Source: Parasulfuritortus sp037446165 (GTDB taxonomy: Bacteria > Pseudomonadota > Gammaproteobacteria > Burkholderiales > Thiobacillaceae). Taken from it: DNA of 8,803 nt. Every line of letters starts with the position of its first letter. Position 1 is the first letter of the stretch. Below are positions 1 through 5,957 of this stretch, in pieces. Both the position numbers and the translations under genes were made by a program. The notes below the pieces were generated by a model that did no database searches, was not told the origin of the DNA, and saw only the letters and a list, made by a program, of their open reading frames with translations. The DNA lies in the NCBI GenBank assembly GCA_037446165.1, contig JBBIJC010000103.1:1-8803 (forward strand), in the 5' to 3' direction.

Positions 1-2
1 AG

Positions 3-26
3 GACTGGGTCTTGTTTGACCCAGTC
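3..26. promoter_or_regulatory. Perfect 9-bp inverted repeat, candidate activator site
   Basis: Arms GACTGGGTC (3-11) and GACCCAGTC (18-26) are exact reverse complements around a 6-nt spacer TTGTTT. Its centre lies about 187 bp upstream of the start site predicted from the sigma-54-type promoter at 175-191. That is a usual distance for an enhancer-binding activator of sigma-54 promoters. A degenerate copy of the core occurs at 98-113. A terminator for an upstream gene is the alternative, but the arms are followed by TAAG and only four T residues, which is a poor U-tract. The dyad is seen directly; its role is inferred. Confidence 0.45.
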
Positions 27-97
27 TAAGTTTTCTGGTCATAGGCCTGGTAACTCAGTCAAATTCAGCGTCTAAGACTATCTGCAGGATTATTGGT

Positions 98-113
98 GGG
101 TCTAGTTTGCCCC
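98..113. repeat. Degenerate second copy of the upstream dyad core
   Basis: GGGTCTAGTTTGCCCC (98-113) matches GGGTCTTGTTTGACCC (7-22) at 14 of 16 positions in the same orientation, 91 bp downstream. The outer parts of the first dyad are not kept. It would be centred about 96 bp upstream of the predicted start site. Two similar sites upstream of a -24/-12 promoter suit a pair of activator sites, but with one mismatch in the arms this copy could be weak or accidental. Confidence 0.3.
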
Positions 114-174
114 GGGTTTTAATATTACCTAATTAAATCAGTCAACAAATCATGGGGTTACGATTTAGGTGGTG

Positions 175-191
175 TTGGCACAGGCCTTGCG
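175..191 (+). promoter_or_regulatory. Putative sigma-54 (RpoN) -24/-12 promoter of the eCIS operon
   Basis: The sequence TTGGCACAGGCCTTGCG carries TGGCAC (176-181) and TTGC (187-190) separated by exactly 5 bp, so the diagnostic GG (177-178) and GC (189-190) have the canonical 12-bp offset. All ten positions of the two consensus blocks match; the final W position is G. The predicted transcription start is near 202. It points toward the sheath gene 330 bp away, with no better promoter seen in between. RpoN promoters need an ATP-dependent activator, which would fit the dyad at 3-26. The match is seen; use in vivo is inferred. Confidence 0.6.
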
Positions 192-203
192 TATTAAACG
201 CTA

Positions 204-231
204 CCCCCGTAAGGATTGGGCATCGCGGGGG
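204..231 (+). other. GC-rich hairpin at the predicted 5' end of the transcript
   Basis: CCCCCG (204-209) pairs fully with CGGGGG (226-231) around a 16-nt loop. With a start near 202, this stem would begin within a few nucleotides of the mRNA 5' end, where such hairpins can protect against 5'-dependent decay. The stem is seen; the role is inferred. There is no following T-run, so it is not a terminator. Confidence 0.3.
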
Positions 232-282
232 ACAATGACAGACAAGTAACAGATTAAATATTTCGATCGCAGAGGGACTCAA

Positions 283-298
283 GCGTATTTAGATACGC
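283..298. repeat. Perfect 6-bp palindrome in the leader
   Basis: GCGTAT (283-288) and ATACGC (293-298) are exact reverse complements around TTAG. It could be a small operator or an mRNA hairpin. It lies about 90 nt downstream of the predicted sigma-54 start site and about 235 nt before the sheath ATG. A 6-bp arm can arise by chance. Confidence 0.25.
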
Positions 299-533
299 AC
301 CCAAATGCGGCGGGCACGATGGAAAGCTTTACGGTGGTTTCCACGGCAGGTGTTTCAGGTCAACTCAGACTTGGTCCTGTAATCGCTTGACCAGATCGCT
401 GCCAGGGAAGGAATGGTTCGAGTTCGTTCAGCGGATGGGCACACTTTTCTACGCGCAAAAAGTAGGAAATCTTGTCCGGTATCGAGCCAGTGTGTCAGTG
501 CGACAACGAGTTTTCAATTGATGAGGAGACAGC

Positions 534-2420
534 ATGGTCCAGGTCAGCTACCCAGGTGTCTATATCGAAGAAATCCCGAGCGGCGTGCGAACCATCACAG
601 GGGTCGCGACGTCGATTGCCGCGTTTGTCGGCTACACGAGCAAAGGGGTTCCGGACAAGGCAGCCGCTATTACAAGCTACGCCGATTTCCAGCGGCAATA
701 CGGCGGTCTCAATCGCGATAGCCCGGTGTCGTACGCCGTAAGCCAGTTCTTTGCCAATGGCGGTACGCAGGCGCTGATCGTGCGGGTGGCCTCGGGCTAC
801 GCCAGTTCGGCCTGGACGCTGCAAGATGGCGCAGGCCCCGTTCTGGATGTCACGACCTCGAGTCCTGGCGCGTGGGGCAACGGCTTGCGCATCTCGGTCG
901 AGCAAACCAACGTTCGCAATCCCGACGCCGAATTCAATCTCGTTGTGTCCCAGTTACAAAGCGACGGCACGACGCTGCTGCCGCTGGAGACGCATCGCAA
1001 TCTGAACATGGACCAGAACTCGGCGAACTATGTCGAATCGGTGGTCAACAATGCGTCTGTGGTGATCAAGGCGACCCGGCACGCTGGACTGATATTCTCG
1101 AACAGTGGTTTCGCGGTCAGTGGCACGATTGCCTTTCCGCTCAACCCGAGCAATTCGGCCATCGGCGGCACGATCAACGGCAGTACCGCATTTCTGCTGA
1201 CGCTGTCCGGTGCGCCATGGGCGGCCATGAGCAACCTGCTCACTGCGGTGAATAATGCCATTACCGCGGCGGGCCTCGGTTCGGCGATGGCGGCGGCGGA
1301 GTCAGGAGCAGACGGTGGCGCCGGCAGCGGATGTCTGAAACTGACCTCAAGCGTGACCGGTGAATCATCGAGCATGGTTATCGCAGGCGGTACGTTCGGC
1401 GGCCTCGCGGCAACGATCAAAATGGGCCTGGCCAACGGCGGTCGCGAGTTCACCGGCAGTGCCGAGCACCGGCCATCGGTGGTCAGCAATGTGCAACCCA
1501 GCACCAGCGGTGTGGATGGATCGAAGGGCGGGCCGACTGCACTGGTTGGCGATCAGGCAAACAAGACCGGCATGTACGCCTTGCTGGACACGGACCTGTT
1601 CAACCTTTTGCTTATTCCAGAAACCATCGACATGACCGATACCCAGGCCAGTGCCGTGATTTCGGCAGGCGTGGCGATGTGCGAGGCAAGGCGGGCCTTC
1701 TACATTGTCGATGCACCGGCCGGCAAGACCTTGTCCAACATTGCTTCCTGGGCAAATGGCGTTGCCCAGTCACGCAACGCGGCGACCTATTTCCCGCCCG
1801 TGCGCATCCCTGACCCCCTGGATGCCTTGAGGCTGCGGTCCCTGCCGCCATCCGGCACACTGGCCGGCGTCTATGCCCGGACGGATGCGTCGCGCGGGGT
1901 ATGGAAGGCGCCTGCCGGGACAGATGCAACGCTGAACGGCGTGGTCGAACTGGCCCTGCCGATCAATGATCTCGAGAACGGCCAACTGAATCCCAAGGGT
2001 GTCAACGTGCTGCGCAGTTTTCCTGCCTACGGACGGGTGTCCTGGGGGGCACGCACGATGAAGGGCGCCGATGCCCAGGCTGACGAGTACAAGTACATTC
2101 CGGTCCGCCGGCTCGCCCTGTTCATCGAGGAAAGCCTCTATCGCGGTACCCAGTGGGTGGTGTTCGAGCCCAACGACGAGCCACTTTGGGCGCAGATCAG
2201 GCTCAATATCGGCGCCTTCATGCAAGGCCTGTTCCGACAGGGCGCGTTCCAGGGCCAGACGCCGCGTGACGCCTACTTCGTCAAATGCGACAAGGAGACG
2301 ACGACGCAAAACGACATCAATCTCGGCATCGTCAACATCGTGGTGGGTTTCGCACCGCTAAAACCCGCGGAATTCGTGGTGATCCAGCTGCAGCAGATTG
2401 CCGGTCAGATTCAGACATAA
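534..2420 (+). CDS. Contractile tail sheath protein (Afp2-4/Pvc2-4-like)
   Basis: This 628-residue protein should form the outer contractile sheath whose shortening drives the inner tube into a target. The N-terminus has the hallmark of phage and eCIS sheaths: YPGVYIEEIPSG near residues 5-16, then TSIAAFVGYT and a run ending FFANGGTQALIVRV. The C-terminal part from about residue 500 is the conserved sheath core, with EYKYIPVRRLALFIEES, FEPNDEPLWAQI, and a last strand of the form VNIVVGFAPLKPAEFVVI. Residues of about 120-330 are a Gly/Ala/Ser/Thr-rich insertion expected to lie on the outer surface. GAGGAG at 523-528 supports the ATG at 534. Only one sheath gene is present here, whereas Afp and PVC carry three paralogues. 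It is the first gene of the operon, 10 bp ahead of the tube gene. Confidence 0.96.
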   Translation: MVQVSYPGVYIEEIPSGVRTITGVATSIAAFVGYTSKGVPDKAAAITSYADFQRQYGGLNRDSPVSYAVSQFFANGGTQALIVRVASGYASSAWTLQDGAGPVLDVTTSSPGAWGNGLRISVEQTNVRNPDAEFNLVVSQLQSDGTTLLPLETHRNLNMDQNSANYVESVVNNASVVIKATRHAGLIFSNSGFAVSGTIAFPLNPSNSAIGGTINGSTAFLLTLSGAPWAAMSNLLTAVNNAITAAGLGSAMAAAESGADGGAGSGCLKLTSSVTGESSSMVIAGGTFGGLAATIKMGLANGGREFTGSAEHRPSVVSNVQPSTSGVDGSKGGPTALVGDQANKTGMYALLDTDLFNLLLIPETIDMTDTQASAVISAGVAMCEARRAFYIVDAPAGKTLSNIASWANGVAQSRNAATYFPPVRIPDPLDALRLRSLPPSGTLAGVYARTDASRGVWKAPAGTDATLNGVVELALPINDLENGQLNPKGVNVLRSFPAYGRVSWGARTMKGADAQADEYKYIPVRRLALFIEESLYRGTQWVVFEPNDEPLWAQIRLNIGAFMQGLFRQGAFQGQTPRDAYFVKCDKETTTQNDINLGIVNIVVGFAPLKPAEFVVIQLQQIAGQIQT

Positions 2421-2425
2421 GGAGG
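2421..2425 (+). promoter_or_regulatory. Ribosome binding site that fixes the GTG start of the tube gene
   Basis: GGAGG lies immediately after the sheath stop codon (TAA 2418-2420) and 5 nt before the GTG at 2431. This favours GTG 2431 over the longer in-frame TTG at 2398, which lies inside the sheath gene and would add 11 residues unlike known tube proteins. Confidence 0.75.
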
Positions 2426-2430
2426 CTTCC

Positions 2431-2955
2431 GTGGCTCAATTCAGCGTAAATGCACAGCGTTTCGATCCGTACAAGAACTTCAAATTCCGCATCAAGTGGG
2501 ATGGCAAGTATGTCGCCGGGGTGAGCAAGATCGGAGCCCTCAAGCGTACCACCGAGGTGGTCAAGCATCGCGAGGGGGGCGACCCGAGCAGCAGTCGCAA
2601 GTCGCCCGGCCGAACCGAGTACGAAGCGATCACCCTGGAGCGCGGCGTTACCCACGACAAGGAGTTCGAGCAATGGGCGAACAAGGTCTGGAGTTTAGGC
2701 TCCGGCCTGGGCGCCGAAGTCTCGCTCAAGGATTTCCGCAAGGACGTGATCATCGAGGTCTACAACGAGGCTGGCCAACTCGCCATTGCCTACAAGGTCT
2801 ACCGTTGCTGGGTTTCCGAATTCCAGTCTCAGGCGGACCTCGATGCGAATGCCAACGCGGTCCTGATCCAGACCCTCAAGCTCGAGAACGAGGGCTGGGA
2901 ACGTGATTCCGAAGTTCCAGAACCGACCGAAGGTTCGTACACCGTGCCTCAGTGA
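2431..2955 (+). CDS. Inner tail tube protein (T4 gp19-like, Afp1/Afp5 family)
   Basis: The 174-residue product should stack as hexamers into the rigid tube inside the sheath. It belongs to the phage T4 gp19-like tube family used by eCIS. Visible family features are the opening FDPYKNFKFRIKWDGKYVAGVSK, a KRTTEVVKHREGGDP segment followed by a SPGRTEYEAITLERG strand, then FEQWANKVW, and a C-terminal half with VYNEAGQLAIAYKVYRCWVSEFQ and the LKLENEGWERD strand near the end. The start is GTG at 2431 behind a strong GGAGG. It follows the sheath by 10 bp, the usual sheath-tube pairing. Afp/PVC have several tube paralogues, so whether this one forms the main tube or the baseplate-proximal ring cannot be told. 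As the only one in view it may do the former. Length is a little above the roughly 150 residues of Afp1. Confidence 0.93.
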   Translation: MAQFSVNAQRFDPYKNFKFRIKWDGKYVAGVSKIGALKRTTEVVKHREGGDPSSSRKSPGRTEYEAITLERGVTHDKEFEQWANKVWSLGSGLGAEVSLKDFRKDVIIEVYNEAGQLAIAYKVYRCWVSEFQSQADLDANANAVLIQTLKLENEGWERDSEVPEPTEGSYTVPQ

Positions 2956-2991
2956 TGATGTTGAAGTCCGGATTTAGACTGGGATGCAGAG

Positions 2992-3723
2992 ATGAAGCCT
3001 ATTGGCACAATCGAATTGCTGAACGTTTGGGAACGGGGTATGGGCAAGTCGGCCGCGGCGCGCGCCCTCATGCTCATGGCCGTTGTCTCGCCGGAAGACG
3101 ATATTCAGGCCTTGTCCCGTCTGAGCATAGGGCAACGGGATAGCGCGCTGCTGGACCTGCGCCAGGCCATGTTCGGGCCGGATGTTCATTGCCTGACCGA
3201 CTGCACACGCTGCGGAGAGCCGATCGAGCTGGACTTCAGCATTGACGATATTCGCCAAAGCCATGGCGAGGCCGGTCATACATACGACTTCCTGGACGCC
3301 GGCTATGCTATTCGTTTCCGGCTGCCGGACAGTGCCGATCTGCTGGCGCTGGAGGGCGAGCAGCCAGCCAGCGCAGAGCGACAATTGCTCGCCCGTTGTG
3401 TCCTCGATGCACGAACCCGAGAGGGCAGCACAGTAGAGCTTCAAGCCCTGCCGGAGCCGGTGTTGACCGCCTTGAACCAGAGCATGAGCGAGGCAGACCC
3501 TCAGGCTGAAATCCTGCTCGAGGTTTCCTGCCCGGCGTGTTCCAGCGTGTTGCCCGCGCCGTTCGACATCGTGTCGCACCTTTGGGCAGAGCTCGATGTC
3601 TGGGCCAGACGCATGCTGCTGGAAGTGCACTCGCTTGCCTCCGCCTACGGTTGGAGTGAAAGCGCCATCCTCGGCATGAGCCAGGGACGCCGACGCGCCT
3701 ACCTGGATATGCTCGATGGCTGA
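2992..3723 (+). CDS. T4-type baseplate hub assembly chaperone family protein (PF12322-like)
   Basis: This 243-residue protein resembles the T4 baseplate family found next to tube genes in many eCIS loci, in which it is thought to help assemble the baseplate hub. The C-terminus shows the typical pattern: a helix ending EVHSLASAYGWSESAIL and then GRRRAYLDML (about residues 211-241). Two CxxC pairs, C71/C74 and C180/C183, flank a helical middle and could together bind one zinc ion, a split zinc-ribbon arrangement; a further Cys lies at 67. ATG 2992 follows the tube stop by 36 bp with GGGA at 2981-2984 as a modest ribosome binding site. The family assignment is by pattern; whether it is a structural part or only an assembly factor is not known from the sequence. 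Confidence 0.8.
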   Translation: MKPIGTIELLNVWERGMGKSAAARALMLMAVVSPEDDIQALSRLSIGQRDSALLDLRQAMFGPDVHCLTDCTRCGEPIELDFSIDDIRQSHGEAGHTYDFLDAGYAIRFRLPDSADLLALEGEQPASAERQLLARCVLDARTREGSTVELQALPEPVLTALNQSMSEADPQAEILLEVSCPACSSVLPAPFDIVSHLWAELDVWARRMLLEVHSLASAYGWSESAILGMSQGRRRAYLDMLDG

Positions 3724-3738
3724 ACAGGCGAGGTCGAG

Positions 3739-4680
3739 ATGACCGGATTCCTGGCACATCTGGCGCAGCGAAGCCTGGACAACAGGTCGAGCGTGAGGCC
3801 GCGTCCGGTCAGTCTTTATGAAACTCGCCGGCCGACCTTGATGTCCGATGCCCCGCTTGCGTCGTCTGTTGTCCTGGATAGGGATTCGGGCGAAGAGTCG
3901 CACCCGCTTTCCGGGCGGCGATTCCCGGTTCCACCGGCGCCGCCAGAACGGCGAACCGGAATCGACGTTGCGAGCCCGTCGCCGGAAGCCCAAGTCCATT
4001 TCCAGGTGGAGTCAGCCTCTCCGCCAAGACCTGATGGCGATGCGCAGTCCGGTACGTGGCAACGCCCGCCGAAGGCCAATCGTGCCCGGGTCGAGACGGA
4101 TCAGACAGTCATGCAGGACAGTAACGTCGCCCCGCGGTCGAATGAGCTTGCAGGTACCAGGCCTATCGTGCCGGCTGTGCGCCCCCCATCCCTGGAACAA
4201 ACCGATGTACAGGGTGCGGATGCCGGGCAAACCCCGCGTTCGCTGCCGATTCAAGGCAAGCCTGCGATTCGTTCCAAGAGCGAAACACCTGAAGCCATGG
4301 ACGAAGCGACGTTGCCGACACCGGAACGCACCGCCAGGGCGGTTCAGCCGGTGCAATTCCACCAGCCCGAGGCTGCGCGTGCCAAAGTGCAGACCCAGAC
4401 TGACGAGTCTCAGGCGGGGCGGCCACGCAGTCAGAACCGGGAAGCGAAAGCGGCTACGATCGAGGCGGTGCTGGCACCGCGATTGCCGCAACCGGGCGCG
4501 CCGCCTCCAGTACGGCCGTTATCAGCCAAGGCTGAACGCCCCGTCATCCATGTCACCATCGGTCGGGTGGAAATCCGCGCCGTCTCCGCGCCGGCGGCGC
4601 CCAAACGCACACCTGCGCCGAGCAAACCGGCGCTCAGCCTGAACGACTACCTCCAGCGCCGCAGCAAGGTGCACGGATGA
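3739..4680 (+). CDS. Proline-rich disordered eCIS protein with conserved-looking ends
   Basis: The 313-residue product has no recognisable fold over most of its length: about residues 35-260 are rich in Pro, Arg, Ala, Gln, Ser and Glu with no membrane segment or signal peptide. The two ends look different. The start, TGFLAHLAQRSL followed by VRPRPVSLYE (residues 2-27), is an amphipathic helix plus a short basic/aromatic motif. The last ~50 residues include VIHVTIGRVEIRAV, a predicted beta hairpin, and LSLNDYLQRR close to the stop. I recall similar end motifs in unnamed proteins at this position in other eCIS loci, but could not check. It starts 15 bp after the chaperone-like gene, with GAGGTCGAG just before ATG 3739, and its stop overlaps the cap gene. 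Function unknown; a flexible linker or scaffold between particle components is possible. Confidence 0.8.
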   Translation: MTGFLAHLAQRSLDNRSSVRPRPVSLYETRRPTLMSDAPLASSVVLDRDSGEESHPLSGRRFPVPPAPPERRTGIDVASPSPEAQVHFQVESASPPRPDGDAQSGTWQRPPKANRARVETDQTVMQDSNVAPRSNELAGTRPIVPAVRPPSLEQTDVQGADAGQTPRSLPIQGKPAIRSKSETPEAMDEATLPTPERTARAVQPVQFHQPEAARAKVQTQTDESQAGRPRSQNREAKAATIEAVLAPRLPQPGAPPPVRPLSAKAERPVIHVTIGRVEIRAVSAPAAPKRTPAPSKPALSLNDYLQRRSKVHG

Positions 4681-5957
4681 GCAACTACCTGGCGCTTGCG
4701 ACGGTCACTGCCAGTCTGGGGGATCTCGTCCACAAGGCGGCGGAAGGAGCGCTTGGCAGCACTGTGACGCTGAATTTCGGCCGCCCCACGGCGCCGACAA
4801 GTGGCTCGACCGAGCGCAAGGTCCATGTCTACCTGTATCAGGTGACGCCCAATGCGGCGCTGCGCAACAGCGACCTGCCGACCCGGGACAGTGACGGCCG
4901 CCTGAGCAGCCGCCCGCGTGCGGCCCTGGACCTGCATTACCTGCTGAGCTTCTACGGTGACGACAAGACCCTGGAGCCGGGCCGCATGCTCGGCGCCGTG
5001 GCCAGGGACCTGCACGCCCAACCGGTGCTGAGTGCCCAGTCCATCAGCGATTCGATTTCCAGCCGGGCGGAACTGACCGGGTCCGATCTCGCATCGGCGT
5101 CTGAAAAGGTCAAATTCGTTCCCTCGCCGCTGTCACTGGACGAGATATCAAGGCTCTGGTCGGTGATGGTGCAGACGCCGCATGTACTCTCGGTGGTCTA
5201 TCAGGGCACGGTCGTGCTCATCGAAGCCGAGGAAACGCCCTCGGCGGCGCTTCCCGTGCTCAAGCGGGGCGACGAAGACCAAGGCGTGGCTACGCGGATT
5301 GGCCCATTCCCGGGCCTGGACTCCTGGTGGGCGGGCGCCGCCGCGGCGGCCAGTCGCGCGCCACGCCCGCCTTCCTTGCCGGCGGCGCAACTTGGCGCAC
5401 GCCTGGAGCTGGATGGAGCGAATCTGGGAGGCGACACAGCCGCGGTCAAGTTCGTCCACTCGCGCTTGCCGCTTGCACAAATAGCCCTGGCCGCCCAGCA
5501 GAGTGGTAGCAGTGAACTGCAGGTGGACTTGCCGGATGACGCGCCGGCTCAGACCGTCTGGGCCGCCGGCATCTACGCGGTGACCGCCAGTCTGCAACGC
5601 GGCGCCACTGCCCAGGTATCAAACGTGCTGCCGATCGCGCTGGCGCCACATGTCACGGCCATCCAGCCGAACCCGGCCGCGCGGGATGTCAGCGGCGCGG
5701 TCAGTCTTCAGGTCACCTGCCGGCCCCAGGTCCAGCCCGGCCAGTCAGCCACGTTGCTGCTCGCCGAGCGCGAGATTCAGGCGCAGGCGCTGGGGGCGCC
5801 GAGCGCAATACTGACCTTCGATGTCACCAATGCCCCGGTGCTCAGCGGCAGCCTGATCCGGGTCCGCGTCGACGGTGTCGACAGCCTGCCCTTCAAGTAC
5901 GACGCCACCACCCGCGGCTTCGTGTTCGATGACCAGCAGAGGATCACGATCACATGA
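4677..5957 (+). CDS. DUF4255/Pvc16-like tail terminator or cap protein
   Basis: The 426-residue product starts with a DUF4255 (Pvc16 N-terminal) domain, about residues 5-190. Seen motifs are LATVTASLGDLVH, VHVYLYQVTPNAALRN, a PRAALDLHYLLSFYG strand, LEPGRMLGAVARDLHAQPVLS, and LSLDEISRLWSVMVQTPHVLSVVYQGTVVLIEAEE. In Afp and PVC this family member closes the distal end of the trunk and limits sheath and tube length. An Ala/Pro-rich linker (about 220-240) leads to a C-terminal region of roughly 190 residues with alternating short strands, including PHVTAIQPNPA near 323, that look like two Ig-like units. The ATG overlaps the upstream stop as ATGA, with AAGG at 4666-4669. Its product would be made in step with the disordered protein and the ATPase. 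The name is firm; the role is from homologues. Confidence 0.9.
   Translation: MSNYLALATVTASLGDLVHKAAEGALGSTVTLNFGRPTAPTSGSTERKVHVYLYQVTPNAALRNSDLPTRDSDGRLSSRPRAALDLHYLLSFYGDDKTLEPGRMLGAVARDLHAQPVLSAQSISDSISSRAELTGSDLASASEKVKFVPSPLSLDEISRLWSVMVQTPHVLSVVYQGTVVLIEAEETPSAALPVLKRGDEDQGVATRIGPFPGLDSWWAGAAAAASRAPRPPSLPAAQLGARLELDGANLGGDTAAVKFVHSRLPLAQIALAAQQSGSSELQVDLPDDAPAQTVWAAGIYAVTASLQRGATAQVSNVLPIALAPHVTAIQPNPAARDVSGAVSLQVTCRPQVQPGQSATLLLAEREIQAQALGAPSAILTFDVTNAPVLSGSLIRVRVDGVDSLPFKYDATTRGFVFDDQQRITIT

Larger units (their letters stand above)
202..533 (+). other. Long untranslated leader upstream of the sheath gene
   Basis: If transcription starts near 202, the sheath mRNA has a leader of about 330 nt. 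No confident gene lies in it. Short open stretches exist (a run from 250 to 390 behind a TAA at 247, and one ending at 521 with possible starts TTG 387 or ATG 435), but none has a good ribosome binding site or a recognised product. The leader holds two small hairpin-forming sequences (204-231 and 283-298) and ends with GAGGAG (523-528), a good ribosome binding site 5 nt before the sheath ATG. No known riboswitch class was recognised. Confidence 0.4.

Noticed and set aside
3..34. Stem-loop as a rho-independent terminator of an upstream gene
   Set aside because: The 9-bp stem is good but is followed by TAAG and only TTTT, and the similar second copy at 98-113 suggests a binding site. It is not fully excluded because the upstream gene is not visible.
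235..249. ATG-led ORF after a GGGGG run, ending at TAA 247
   Set aside because: It encodes only four residues. The open frame beyond the stop has no recognised product.
386..415. TTGACC as a sigma-70 -35 box close to the sheath gene
   Set aside because: No acceptable -10 element is found at 16-18 bp downstream; the sigma-54 match upstream is far stronger.
2398..2430. TTG at 2398 as start of the tube protein
   Set aside because: It lies inside the sheath gene without a ribosome binding site, and the added residues do not look like tube proteins. GTG 2431 has GGAGG 5 nt ahead.
2974..3999. 341-codon open frame on the minus strand
   Set aside because: It lies opposite the chaperone-like gene and the start of the disordered-protein gene, and reads as low-complexity with many His, Gln and Arg. 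The plus-strand genes have clear family motifs and start signals; this is a high-GC shadow frame.
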